Made by a program: the position numbers and the translations under genes. This document shows, in pieces, positions 1 through 8,378 of a DNA stretch of 42,038 bases; the stretch's first letter is position 1, and every line of letters starts with the position of its first letter. The stretch is from NCBI GenBank assembly GCA_041598875.1, contig JBFHXP010000009.1:1-42038 (forward strand), written 5' to 3'. The DNA comes from JAKITW01 sp041598875 (GTDB lineage: Bacteria; Desulfobacterota; Desulfobulbia; Desulfobulbales; BM004). A model generated the notes under the pieces. It had not been told where the DNA came from and made no database searches. It was given only the letters and a program-made list of their open reading frames with translations.

Positions 1-115
1 AGGACGCCGGCAGAAGCCTGTACCCCATGGGCGTTAAGGCGTTGACCACATAGTCCAGGATCACCGGATCATCGTCCACGGCCAGCACCGTTTTGCCATG
101 CTCTCTTGATTTCAT
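1..115 (-). CDS. Response regulator receiver protein (N-terminal fragment)
   Basis: The reverse strand from an ATG at 115 reads about 38 residues that match the start of a CheY-like receiver domain: a hydrophobic first strand (TVLAVDDDPVILDYV) with the consecutive acidic residues that bind magnesium, followed by a first helix and the second-strand region. A GGGGGAG ribosome site lies directly upstream of the ATG. The phosphoacceptor aspartate and any output domain lie beyond the window edge, so the role (transcription factor, c-di-GMP enzyme or stand-alone receiver) cannot be told. It reads out of the window on the left. Confidence 0.8.
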   Translation of the reverse strand, partial: MKSREHGKTVLAVDDDPVILDYVVNALTPMGYRLLPAS

Positions 116-365
116 CTCTCCCCCACCTGACGGGCCAGAACACAAACAGCCGGGCCCATGATTCCTGATACGCCGGCCCCGGGGCATTCTCCCATTCCCC
201 TCTGCCGGCCAACGTGCTTTGTCAAAATCTATTTATAGATACCAGGAAGCACAGGTAAAATCATCTGGAAAATTTGGGAGGGCGGAAAGAAGTTCTAGGG
301 GATGAAACGTATCTGATTTTCCCTGATTACGTAAGATACCTGCGTATAATGAGAGGGGGGGGAAT

Positions 366-392
366 CCAGGGGATACCTTCCCTGGTTTTTTT
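366..392 (+). terminator. Intrinsic terminator without an obvious upstream gene
   Basis: CCAGGGGA pairs with TTCCCTGG (one G-T pair) around a four-base loop, followed at once by seven T residues (386-392). This is a textbook intrinsic terminator for plus-strand transcription. No plus-strand gene lies upstream within the window; on the minus strand the hairpin is not followed by a T tract. Confidence 0.65.
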
Positions 393-421
393 GGGCTAAT
401 ACCGGTTTGTACATGAATTTT

Positions 422-453
422 GTTGGGGTTCGCGGAAGCTCACCCCAACCTAC
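422..453. repeat. Palindromic dispersed repeat, copy 1
   Basis: The unit has arms GTTGGGGT and ACCCCAAC around a short GC-rich centre and ends in CTAC. Copy 2 follows in the same orientation 51 bp later, with a similar preceding flank (tgtac then an A/T-rich stretch), so the duplicated segment is a little longer than the palindrome itself. It resembles REP-like palindromes that are scattered between genes in many bacteria. Confidence 0.75.
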
Positions 454-472
454 GAATGTGTACGAAAAACTT

Positions 473-504
473 GTTGGGGTTCGCTGGGGCTCACCCCAAC
501 CTAC
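473..504. repeat. Palindromic dispersed repeat, copy 2
   Basis: Same 32-bp unit as at 422-453 with arms GTTGGGGT and ACCCCAAC. The centre is tcgctggggctc, which matches the inverted copy at 663-694 exactly, while copy 1 differs in the centre. Confidence 0.75.
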
Positions 505-662
505 TCTCATGTGCTGAATGGAGGGATGGGAAAAAAACCTATGTGTTTGTTGCAAAGGATATGCCATTTCAAGAGAATTGACATGAAGCCAGAATCAGCA
601 AGGGGAAGACAGACGAGCGCACAATGTGTTTGATGGGATCTTTTCCAGTTTTCCGGAATAAT

Positions 663-694
663 GTAGGTTGGGGTGAGCCCCAGCGAACCCCAAC
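663..694. repeat. Palindromic dispersed repeat, copy 3 (inverted)
   Basis: Exact reverse complement of the unit at 473-504, starting GTAGGTTGGGGT and ending AACCCCAAC. It lies 32 bp past the stop codon of the radical SAM gene, where it could form a hairpin in the 3' end of that transcript. Confidence 0.75.
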
Positions 695-725
695 AAAATC
701 AACCCCCAACAATTTCCGCGCCCCG

Positions 726-3251
726 TCACTCCCCTTCCCGCCACCACAGCTTGCACACCCTGGCCAGCATCGCCTCCCTTGGCGAAAGCCCGAGCACCTC
801 GGCAAAAAGCTCCATCGGCTTGACACCAGCCTTGCCCTGTTCGCTCCGGAGGACCAGCAAAAAGGCGTTTCCCCCTTGTTCGGAGATTTCAATAACCGGT
901 CCACGGATATCTACCTGCCGCCCCCTGCCCTTGCGCTGCATGGTCATCGGATACTCTGTGCACCGCAGGAATTGCCCGAGCATCTGCCGGCGATCCGGGG
1001 TCAGAAGCTCTTCACCGATCTCGATCCGGTATCCGGTCACGACCTTGGCCGGGGTCCTCTTGCCCGCCCCCGGAGCCACACTGATCTCCCTCACCGCAAA
1101 CCCGGCCGGGAGAGTTTGGTTCAGGCCGAGAATCACTGAGGCAGGGTCGCGAAGCGGCCCGGTCAGGTCAACATCCATGTACTCGGCAAGACTTTCAGTG
1201 CCAACCGGCAGGGCAGGACTGAACGAGACCTTGGGGGTTGGATTGAATCCCTGGGAAAAATGAAGGGTGAGCCCGGTGCGGCGAAAGGCCTGAAAAAACA
1301 CCTGAAGCAGCTCGAGATGTCCGAAAAAACGGGCGTCATCAAGACGGGAGTAGGTGATCCGATAGTGATAATGGGAACTTGCAGGCGCAGTGGCCGCCGG
1401 GGCCGGTGCGGTTCCGGTCTGGGCAGTGAAATCCCCTTTCCTGAAAACCACCGGCTGTACGCTTTTAAAATCGCAGACCCCGCATTTCTGACAGCCATGG
1501 ACCCGGCAGTCCGGGGTGTAACTCTCTTCAACCGAGCGTGCCAGTTCATCGCGGATAAAACCATCGTCAACTCCCGGGTCAAGATGACTCCAGGGCAGAA
1601 TCTCGCTCAACCCGCGGCGGCGGAGATACCCTGCAAGGTCGATCCCGCAGGCCGTGCCGGCGGCAAGCCAGGTATTGAGTTTAAAGTGTTCGGACCAGCC
1701 GTCAAAACGGGCGCCGTTCCGCCAGGCCTCTTCAATAACCGTGGCCAGCCGGCGGTCGCCCCGGGAAAAGACACCCTCCAGAAAACTCTGGCGCGGATCG
1801 TGCCACTTCAGACGGCATCCCTTGCGGGGCAGCAGTTTTTTCAGCAGGTCGATGCGGGCGAACCCCTCTTCAACTGAAATCTGGGGTTCCCATTGGAAAG
1901 GGGTATGGGGCTTGGGAACAAAGGTGGCCACGCTGACATTGATCTGCGCCGGATACCTGCCCTCCCTGAGGGCCCTTTTTGCCAGATCGGCAATGGCCGC
2001 GACATCTTCTTCGGTTTCCGTGGGCAGGCCGAACATGAAATACAGTTTCATCAGCTTCCAGCCAAGGGAAAAAGCGGCCCGGCAGGTCTCAAGCAGATCC
2101 TCTTCGGTTATTCCCTTGTTGAGCACCCGGCGCAGGCGGTCTGTGCCTGCCTCCGGGGCAATGGTAAATCCGGTTTTCCGCACCCGCCGGATCTGGGCCA
2201 TGATCTCCTCGGAGAGGGTGCCGACCCGCATCGAGGGCATGGAGACCGAGACATGGCTGTCAACAAAGAGATCCATCAGCCGTCCGAGAAGCCGGGGCAG
2301 GCAGTCGTAATCGCCGGTGCTCAGTGACAGGAGGGCCAGTTCCTCAAAACCGGCGGAATCGATTCCCAGCCGGGCAATCTCCTCGACTAAGGCCGGCGGC
2401 CGCTCCCGCACCGGCCGGTAGATAATACCGGCCTGGCAGAAACGGCATCCCCGGGTGCATCCCCGTGCAATCTCGACCCCCAGGCGATCATGAATAATCT
2501 TGGCCAGGGGCACAAGGGGAGGAAAGGGGCCGGGGGTTGCGGCAAGGTCTGACACAATCCTCCGCCTCACCCGGTCATACCCGGGCAAAAGGGGTCTGAT
2601 CTCAAGAAGTTGTCCGTCTTCGCGATACCGGGGTTCAAAAAAGGAGGGAACATAGACCCCGGCCACGCCGGCAAGACGGCGGAGGACCTCGCCGCGGGCG
2701 GCCCCTTCACCCTTGGCCCGGCGAAGCAATTCGGCGATCTCGACTACCGCCTCTTCACCGTCGCCCAAGAGGATCGCATCGAAAAACTCCGCCACCGGTT
2801 CGGGATTGAAACTTCCCGAGCCGCCCCCCAGCACCAGGGGATGCGAGGATCCGCGATCCGCAGCCCGCAGGGGAATCCCCCCCAGATCAAGGACCGTCAG
2901 GATGTTGGTATAACAGAGTTCAAAAGGCAGGGTTATGCCGATGACGTCAAACTCCCCAAGGGGGCGTCGCGATTCAAGCCCGAAAAGGGGAAGGCCGGCG
3001 TCACGGAGTTCCTGCTCCATGTCGATATCCGGCGCATAGGCCCGGTCGGCGAGAAAGGGTTTATGGGAGTTGAGGATATGATAAAGAATCTGCAGCCCGT
3101 GATGGGACATGCCGATCTCATACATGTCGGGAAAGACCAGGGCAACGGTAAGTTCCGCATCCTGCCAATCCTTTTCCACGGCATTAAACTCATGGCCGAT
3201 ATACCGGCTCGGTTTACGGACAAAAGGCAAAACACGTTCAATTGCACCCAC
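726..3251 (-). CDS. B12-binding-type radical SAM protein fused to a DUF2344-like domain (TIGR03960-TIGR03936 type)
   Basis: 841 residues from a GTG start at 3251 with GGAG eight bases upstream. The N-terminal ~230 residues resemble the cobalamin-binding-like region of this family (DMYEIGMSHHGLQIL, GGGSGSFNPEPVAEF). The radical SAM core carries the 4Fe-4S motif CTRGCRFC near residue 265, followed by GIIYRPVRERPP. Near residue 583 a second cysteine group, CRVHGCQKCGVC, could hold another cluster. The last ~220 residues (from about HYHYRITYSRLDDARFFGHLE) form the DUF2344-like domain, encoded separately in some relatives. The substrate is unknown; the family is often found near RNA-processing and ribosomal genes. 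Divergent from the AMIN gene. Confidence 0.85.
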   Translation of the reverse strand: MGAIERVLPFVRKPSRYIGHEFNAVEKDWQDAELTVALVFPDMYEIGMSHHGLQILYHILNSHKPFLADRAYAPDIDMEQELRDAGLPLFGLESRRPLGEFDVIGITLPFELCYTNILTVLDLGGIPLRAADRGSSHPLVLGGGSGSFNPEPVAEFFDAILLGDGEEAVVEIAELLRRAKGEGAARGEVLRRLAGVAGVYVPSFFEPRYREDGQLLEIRPLLPGYDRVRRRIVSDLAATPGPFPPLVPLAKIIHDRLGVEIARGCTRGCRFCQAGIIYRPVRERPPALVEEIARLGIDSAGFEELALLSLSTGDYDCLPRLLGRLMDLFVDSHVSVSMPSMRVGTLSEEIMAQIRRVRKTGFTIAPEAGTDRLRRVLNKGITEEDLLETCRAAFSLGWKLMKLYFMFGLPTETEEDVAAIADLAKRALREGRYPAQINVSVATFVPKPHTPFQWEPQISVEEGFARIDLLKKLLPRKGCRLKWHDPRQSFLEGVFSRGDRRLATVIEEAWRNGARFDGWSEHFKLNTWLAAGTACGIDLAGYLRRRGLSEILPWSHLDPGVDDGFIRDELARSVEESYTPDCRVHGCQKCGVCDFKSVQPVVFRKGDFTAQTGTAPAPAATAPASSHYHYRITYSRLDDARFFGHLELLQVFFQAFRRTGLTLHFSQGFNPTPKVSFSPALPVGTESLAEYMDVDLTGPLRDPASVILGLNQTLPAGFAVREISVAPGAGKRTPAKVVTGYRIEIGEELLTPDRRQMLGQFLRCTEYPMTMQRKGRGRQVDIRGPVIEISEQGGNAFLLVLRSEQGKAGVKPMELFAEVLGLSPREAMLARVCKLWWREGE

Positions 3252-3459
3252 GGAAATTCTCCAAACAAAAAAAACAGGCCCAAAAGACCTGGGATTACAC
3301 CTTCATCAACTATTGACAGGGCTGTAAACTACTATTACGTTTCAGAATCGTTAACAAGGCGTTACTTGGAAACGCCACTTTTCAAATAACGGTGACGCAA
3401 CCGGCCCGGGCAAAAAAAACAGTCTCCGTCACCCAAACTTTTTCTGTTAAGGACATACC
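3252..3459. other. Divergent intergenic region
   Basis: About 208 bp between the divergent radical SAM and AMIN genes. It must carry both promoters. A TTGACA box at 3313-3318 on the plus strand is the best -35 element; the matching -10 (TACGTT after 17 bp) is weak. I see no coding frame or strong hairpin. Confidence 0.5.
3313..3341 (+). promoter_or_regulatory. Possible sigma-70 promoter for the AMIN-domain gene
   Basis: Perfect TTGACA at 3313-3318, a 17-bp spacer, then TACGTT at 3336-3341, which matches the -10 consensus at only three positions. It would give a ~110-nt leader. Offered only because the -35 box is perfect and correctly oriented. Confidence 0.3.
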
Positions 3460-3915
3460 ATGTTGCGACTCTGCATAAAACACATGATTGCACTTCACCT
3501 GGTATCGCTTTTTTTTCTCACCGGCACGGCCGGGGCATCCGATCTGGTCCTGAAAGATATTCAATTTGCCCAATCGGACCAGGGAGAACAGATCCATTTC
3601 ATCCTCTCCTCCTACTCTCCGCCGGAGATCTTCGGCATTGAAGGATCAAAACCCCGCGTTGTCTGCGATTTTGCCAACGTCAAGCTGGCAAAAGAGGTGA
3701 AACGATCCATGGAAACCAGGGGAAAGATGATCCACAGCGTCCGCGTCGGCATCCATACCGCGCCGAAACCGATGACCCGGGTTGTTCTTGATCTCACTCC
3801 CGGACCGGACTACGACATCCAGCAGACCTATTCCACGGAAAAATCCCGCTACACCATCACCGTGGGCGTAAACAAGGACGCGACACCGGACAAGGGTGCT
3901 GCCGCCGGCCAGTAG
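3460..3915 (+). CDS. AMIN-domain periplasmic protein
   Basis: 151 residues with an AAGGA ribosome site ahead of the ATG. Residues 1-26 form a signal peptide ending near GTAGAS. The rest is one AMIN domain, the beta-rich targeting module known from AmiC and secretin partners that binds peptidoglycan: a DLVLKDIQF first strand, PRVVCDFANVKL, then the paired strands IHSVRVGIHTAPKPMTRVVLDL. No amidase or secretin domain follows, so this is a free-standing AMIN protein that may bind peptidoglycan or a partner. Alone between a divergent gene and a convergent operon, it is probably monocistronic. Family assignment is good; function is unknown. Confidence 0.8.
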   Translation: MLRLCIKHMIALHLVSLFFLTGTAGASDLVLKDIQFAQSDQGEQIHFILSSYSPPEIFGIEGSKPRVVCDFANVKLAKEVKRSMETRGKMIHSVRVGIHTAPKPMTRVVLDLTPGPDYDIQQTYSTEKSRYTITVGVNKDATPDKGAAAGQ

Positions 3916-3918
3916 TCT

Positions 3919-4053
3919 GCGACTATCGAATGAAAATCGATGGGCACACGGGCACCGAACTGCTGGCTTACAGAGGTACAAAGAGAAAAATTCGTCTCCA
4001 CAAAAAATTCCTTAAAAACTGTGCGCCTCAGCACCACTGCCCCTTTGTGCCTG
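3919..4053. repeat. Dispersed ~130-bp element, copy 1
   Basis: Begins with a hairpin (CTATCGA pairing with TCGATGG) and ends with CCCTTTGTGCCTG. It matches the segment 21667-21796 along its length: CGACTATCGA and TGAAA in the hairpin, TTACAGAG, TTAAAAACT, and the terminal TTTGTGCCTG. The stem has a T-G pair where the other copy has T-A, so the structure is kept although the bases differ. It fills the gap between two convergent stop codons, ending 2 bp from the lipoprotein stop. Confidence 0.65.
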
Positions 4054-4055
4054 GA

Positions 4056-4883
4056 TTAGCGGACCTCCACCGCCTGAAAGCCGGGCGGCAGGGGCAGGGA
4101 TAATGTTTCTGCCGACACGTTTGGCGCGGGGGATTCAACCCTGTGCAGCTCAAGGATAACCCGCCCGTTATGGCGCAGGGCGCCCACCTCGATGACACCG
4201 GGCAGCTGGCACCCATTCCGGCCATTTTCCTCAAAATCACTGTAGCGGACATCCATCAGAACCTTTTCATAGCCGTCGTGCACGACCCGCTTTATGACCC
4301 GGCCGGCCGCAGGATCAAACAGAACCCGGCTCCGAACACCTCCGGCACCACGACGCGCCTCAAGCCAGACCCCCTCTTCCCCGGGGATGCGGCCAAGGAC
4401 CCTGACCATGTCCAGATCCGGCGGTATCCGGCCGGTAAGCCAATAAAAGACCGGCTCATCCGCAAATCCGGCCGGGGCATACTCCTGCACCTTCTCGGCC
4501 GCCAACGGCCCCTCATATCCCTTGCCCTCATGCACGATTATGGTACGAAACCGTTGACCGTTGGAGGCAAAAAGGATCATGGGCTGACCAATGGGATTGA
4601 CGCCGACAAATTTTATACTCGCGGGGGCTGCCGCCAGAAGATAGCCGAAAATCTTCCCCTGCCGGTCGCCGAAAACTGATGACGCTGACATGGTCACGTC
4701 AACCTCGGCATTGAAGCTGGCCGCGCACGCCTTCTCTCTCATGAGGGCAAAGGCAGCCATTACCGCCCGCTCCTCCTCTTCCATCACCGCAACAAACCGG
4801 GGTCCCCTCCCTGCGCAGGAGGAGAGAAGAACTAGAAACAGCAGACAGAATACGCTCAAGAACCTCTTTCCAGGCACACTCAT
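4056..4883 (-). CDS. LolB/DUF4292-like outer-membrane lipoprotein
   Basis: 275 residues. A lipoprotein signal peptide is clear: basic start, hydrophobic core, lipobox LLSSC with the modified cysteine near residue 23. The mature part has the alternating beta pattern of LolB/DUF4292-type proteins (FNAEVDVTMSA, GKIFGYLLAAAPASIKFVGVNPIGQPMILFASNG), which bind lipid or lipoprotein acyl chains in an open barrel. The ATG overlaps the stop of the upstream TPR gene (ATGA), so the two are translationally coupled. A role in outer-membrane lipoprotein insertion is inference from the fold-like pattern. It is the last gene of the long minus-strand block. Confidence 0.6.
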   Translation of the reverse strand: MSVPGKRFLSVFCLLFLVLLSSCAGRGPRFVAVMEEEERAVMAAFALMREKACAASFNAEVDVTMSASSVFGDRQGKIFGYLLAAAPASIKFVGVNPIGQPMILFASNGQRFRTIIVHEGKGYEGPLAAEKVQEYAPAGFADEPVFYWLTGRIPPDLDMVRVLGRIPGEEGVWLEARRGAGGVRSRVLFDPAAGRVIKRVVHDGYEKVLMDVRYSDFEENGRNGCQLPGVIEVGALRHNGRVILELHRVESPAPNVSAETLSLPLPPGFQAVEVR

Positions 4884-6637
4884 CTCTCACGGTCCAGAGT
4901 TTCGAGTTTGCCACGCACCTGGGCTTTTTTGGCCTCTTCCTCGTAGAGTTCCAGCGCCTTTTCAAAGGCGCGGCGCGCGTCATCACGCCTTTCGAGCACC
5001 AGGTAGACCTGGCCGAGATGATCATGGATCACCGGATCGTCATCAATCATGCCGACAGACGCCTCCAACTCAACCAGTGCCCGATCAATATCACCCCGCC
5101 GGAAATAGACCCACCCCAGACTGTCCCGGATATACCCGTCATCAGGACTCAAGGAGATCGCCTTCTGGATGTACTCAAGGGCCAGGTCAAGATTAACCCC
5201 CTGGTCGGCCCAGGTATATCCGATATAATTGAGGGCCGAACTGTTTTCCGGCTCCAGGGCAAGGACCTCCTCCATCTTGACCAGAGCAGCGGCCTGGTCG
5301 CCGGTTTTTTCCAGGAAAATCGCGTACTCATAGAGAAACTCGCCGTTCTGGGGATACTCTTTCAATCCCTGCTCAAAGACCTGCCGCGCCCGGTCAACCT
5401 TGTTCTCTTCGCGAAGGAAAGAGGCCAGGATAACGTAAAAACTTTTTTTCCGGGTCTCCTTGCCGGCAATTCGGTCCCGCAGGAGCTGAATCGCCTGCCC
5501 CCTTCTGTTGTTTTCCCAGAGGATTCGCACCTGGGCGAGAACACTCTCTTCATACTCAAGGCTCTGGACAGGAATCGCCTTGAACACCTTCAGGGCTTTG
5601 TCTATCTTGCCGTCCCGATAGTGGGTATGCCCGAGCAGAAGCCGTGCCTCATGCTGCTCCGGATCTGCGTCAATTACGGCCGAAAGAATCGAGGCCGCCT
5701 CCTGGTATTTTTCGGTGGTAAAAAGAAGACGGGCAATGGAAACATCCACCCGCTGCGGGTCGCTGACATACTCGCGCAGCACCCACAACTCATCCAGGGC
5801 TTTCCCGGTCTCTCCCGCGGAAAGCAGAACACTGATCAGGCGGATACGAACCGCCTCGCTGGATTCGTCCTCTTCGAGAATACGGCGATACAGGGCGGCG
5901 GATTCGCCCAACCTGCCGACACCTTCATAGAACTCCGCCACCTCAAAGGCAAGGGGCAGCGACCAGTTGATCTCCATGGCCTTTTCATATTCCCTGACAG
6001 CTTCGGGAAACTGCCTCTGCTGACGAAGCAGTCGGCCGAGGTTGTAGTGGCCCATGTATGAATCCGCATCGCGGGTGATGATCCGATCCAGTATTTCGCG
6101 GGCCTTGTCAAAACGGGCATCCCGGGCATAAAGCGAGGCAAGCATCAGCATGGTCTGCTCATCCTCCCGCCTTGCCAGCAGGTACTCATACTCCGCCACC
6201 GCCTCCTCGGTCCTGCCCATGGAACTGTAGAGACCGGCCAGCAGAAGACGGGCATCACTGTCATCAGGAGTTTTCCTGACCAGTTCGCCCAGCCACCGGA
6301 CCGCCTCCTCGCGACGATTCATTTTAACATGGACAATTGCCAGGTTACGGATGGTTTCAACACTGCCGTTGTCACAGAGGTGAAGTTTCTCATAGGCCTC
6401 AAGGGCCTCATCATAGCGATTGTCCAGTTCTGCTGATTTTCCCCAGAGGTAATAGAAATAGGAGCAGCTCAAATCAACCCCGATATCCTCGGGCGGGAGA
6501 GCTGCAACCGGAGCCTCGGGCTCGGCGACAGCCTGCGGGGGCAGTTGGGCGCAGGAAAAATTGACAAGGGACAGAAAGAGACCAATCCCGACCCGGCACA
6601 GTGCGGAGTGTCCGCGTATCTGGAAAAATTTATTCAT
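4880..6637 (-). CDS. TPR-repeat lipoprotein
   Basis: 585 residues. It starts with a short signal peptide and a lipobox-like LVNFSC, so it is probably a lipoprotein. From about residue 60 to the end it is built of tetratricopeptide repeats of 34 residues, for example YDEALEAYEKL, GHYNLGRLLRQQRQFPEAVREYEKAM and DHLGQVYLVLERRDDARRAFEKAL. This is a protein-binding scaffold. No enzyme domain is visible. The start has no evident Shine-Dalgarno sequence. It sits 60 bp after tmk and overlaps the LolB-like gene by 4 bp, which suggests the two lipoproteins work together at the outer membrane; that is inference from context. Confidence 0.75.
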   Translation of the reverse strand: MNKFFQIRGHSALCRVGIGLFLSLVNFSCAQLPPQAVAEPEAPVAALPPEDIGVDLSCSYFYYLWGKSAELDNRYDEALEAYEKLHLCDNGSVETIRNLAIVHVKMNRREEAVRWLGELVRKTPDDSDARLLLAGLYSSMGRTEEAVAEYEYLLARREDEQTMLMLASLYARDARFDKAREILDRIITRDADSYMGHYNLGRLLRQQRQFPEAVREYEKAMEINWSLPLAFEVAEFYEGVGRLGESAALYRRILEEDESSEAVRIRLISVLLSAGETGKALDELWVLREYVSDPQRVDVSIARLLFTTEKYQEAASILSAVIDADPEQHEARLLLGHTHYRDGKIDKALKVFKAIPVQSLEYEESVLAQVRILWENNRRGQAIQLLRDRIAGKETRKKSFYVILASFLREENKVDRARQVFEQGLKEYPQNGEFLYEYAIFLEKTGDQAAALVKMEEVLALEPENSSALNYIGYTWADQGVNLDLALEYIQKAISLSPDDGYIRDSLGWVYFRRGDIDRALVELEASVGMIDDDPVIHDHLGQVYLVLERRDDARRAFEKALELYEEEAKKAQVRGKLETLDRER

Positions 6638-6697
6638 ACGCTACTACTAAATAGGCTTTCCGGTTTTTTTCAAGGGATTTCACGACAAAGGCCCCGG

Positions 6698-7324
6698 TCA
6701 TCGAAAGAGGGAATCAACGCAGGCAAGAACGTTTCGATGCACCTGATCAACCGGCTCCTCGCCATTGATACGGCAAAAACCGGGACCGGCGATCATCGAA
6801 AAGATTTCCGCCACCCGGGCCAGGGATTCTTCCTGCTCAAAGGCGTTCAATGACTCCCCCCGCAGGCTGGTGATCCTGTGCACCCCCACCGCTGGAGAGA
6901 GTTCCAGCAGGATAACCATATCCGGCACCGGGGCAAACTCCTCGTTTCTTCTGATGATCTCACGGGGATCAAGGCCCGCGGCACCCTGATAGGCTGCGGT
7001 GGAGTAATAGTACCGGTCGGTGATCACCACCTCTCCCCGGGACAGGGCCGGCAGAATAAGATCTGCGACATGCTGGCGGCGGTCGGCAATAAAGAGTTCC
7101 AGTTCCTCTTCCAGGGAGACGCTGCCGCGATCGGTGTAAAGCCGCCGTATTTGCCGGCCAAACGCTCCGTCGGTCGGTTCGCGGGTCGGGACCACCTGAT
7201 ACCCTCTCCGGGCCAGTTCCCCGGCCAGCAGTTTTACCTGGGTTGACTTGCCGGTGCCGTCAATCCCCTCAAAGGCGATAAGCTTGCCCGCCGGGATCTG
7301 CCCCGGCCGCTCTTTACTCTCCAT
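6698..7324 (-). CDS. tmk: Thymidylate kinase
   Basis: 208 residues from the ATG at 7324, which has GGAAGA seven bases upstream; a GTG at 7354 would add ten residues but lacks a ribosome site. Phosphorylates dTMP to dTDP in the cytoplasm. The P-loop GIDGTGKST, the TREPTDG motif of the dTMP pocket and the ITDRYYYSTAAYQG segment are all present, and LTS/LRG near residue 145 begins the lid. The start overlaps the end of pdxA by 11 bp, indicating coupled translation. Length is normal for the family. Confidence 0.93.
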   Translation of the reverse strand: MESKERPGQIPAGKLIAFEGIDGTGKSTQVKLLAGELARRGYQVVPTREPTDGAFGRQIRRLYTDRGSVSLEEELELFIADRRQHVADLILPALSRGEVVITDRYYYSTAAYQGAAGLDPREIIRRNEEFAPVPDMVILLELSPAVGVHRITSLRGESLNAFEQEESLARVAEIFSMIAGPGFCRINGEEPVDQVHRNVLACVDSLFR

Positions 7325-8351
7325 GGATATCTTCCCGGTGTTGAGTTCTGGCACGGCTCCTGTTCCCCGCTATCCCGGCAGCCATATTCCAGGCTGCATG
7401 CAAACTCTCCGGCGAGGCGAGGCCCTGACCCGCGATGTCATAGGCCGTGCCGTGATCGACCGAGGTCCGCACCAGGGGAAGCCCCAGGGTCACATTCACC
7501 CCGTTGCTGAAGTGAAGGAGCTTGAATGGTATCAGCCCCTGGTCGTGGTACATGCAGACCACCGCATCAAACTCTCCATTCACCGCTCGATGAAATACCG
7601 TGTCCGGCGGCAGGGGGCCAGTGACCTGCCAGCCCTCCTGCCGGGCCGCGGCCACTGCCGGAACAATAATTCGCTCTTCCTCGTCGCCGAAAAGGCCGCC
7701 TTCGCCGGCATGGGGATTAAGACCGGCCACCGCCAGACGCGGGGCGGCAATCCCGTAATCAACCGCAAGAGAGCGTCCGGTGATCCCGATAACCCGCAGC
7801 ACCTCCCGGGGGGTCAAAAGCCCGGGCACCGCTGAAAGTGGCACATGGATAGTGACCAGCGAGACCCGGAGAACCGGGCCGGCCATCATCATCACATGCT
7901 GATCGGAGCTGGTCAACCGGGCGAGCATTTCCGTATGCCCGGGAAAGGGGTAGCCTCCCATGCGCAGGGCGTATTTGGAAACAGGACAGGTGACAATTGC
8001 CTCGATTACGCCAAGGGCGGACAGCCTTACCGCCTCTTCGATATAGCGGCCCATTGCCCGCCCGGTTTCAGCCGTCGGTTCTCCCCAGGCAAGTCCTGCC
8101 GGATCAAGGGTGGAAATCTCCATGACCGGCAGCGAATCGGAAGGAGGAAAATCTTCCCCTGGCCGCCATGGTACAATGTTACACTCCAGGGAAAGATGCA
8201 CGGCCGCGCGACGGAGAACCCCGATGTCGCCGAGGACCACGGGACGGCAGGTATCATTCTGCGGGGAGGATAAGAAAAACTTGAGGATGATCTCCGGGCC
8301 GATGCCGACCGGGCAACCCATGGTAATACCGATGTAACGAGGAGGGGTCAT
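7314..8351 (-). CDS. pdxA: 4-hydroxythreonine-4-phosphate dehydrogenase
   Basis: 345 residues, normal length, with GGAG seven bases before the ATG. Oxidises 4-phosphohydroxy-L-threonine in the DXP-dependent route to pyridoxal phosphate. Motifs seen: GITMGCPVGIGPEI at the start, PVSKYALR, the metal-binding histidines in GHTEMLA, NPHAGEGG and MYHDQG, and RTSVDHGTAYDIAG near the C-terminus. It follows yraN after 27 bp and overlaps tmk. No link to nearby B6 genes is seen, so its place in this operon looks incidental. Confidence 0.93.
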   Translation of the reverse strand: MTPPRYIGITMGCPVGIGPEIILKFFLSSPQNDTCRPVVLGDIGVLRRAAVHLSLECNIVPWRPGEDFPPSDSLPVMEISTLDPAGLAWGEPTAETGRAMGRYIEEAVRLSALGVIEAIVTCPVSKYALRMGGYPFPGHTEMLARLTSSDQHVMMMAGPVLRVSLVTIHVPLSAVPGLLTPREVLRVIGITGRSLAVDYGIAAPRLAVAGLNPHAGEGGLFGDEEERIIVPAVAAARQEGWQVTGPLPPDTVFHRAVNGEFDAVVCMYHDQGLIPFKLLHFSNGVNVTLGLPLVRTSVDHGTAYDIAGQGLASPESLHAAWNMAAGIAGNRSRARTQHREDIHGE

Positions 8352-8378
8352 TGTGCGGCTCCAGAAGCCAGAACGTAC

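Larger units (their letters stand above)
116..725. other. Spacer with palindromic repeats and an orphan terminator; no gene seen
   Basis: About 600 bp without a convincing coding region. Short open frames here have no ribosome sites and are largely made of repeat sequence. It holds three copies of a palindromic repeat (422-453, 473-504 and inverted at 663-694) and an intrinsic terminator reading on the plus strand (366-392). The promoter of the response regulator gene is presumably in the left part, but I see no clear boxes. Confidence 0.7.

Noticed and set aside
3371..3384. GAAACGCCACTTTT at 3371-3384 also occurs inverted near 30717-30730
   Set aside because: A 14-bp match between two arbitrary places in a 42-kb window is expected by chance, and the flanks do not continue.
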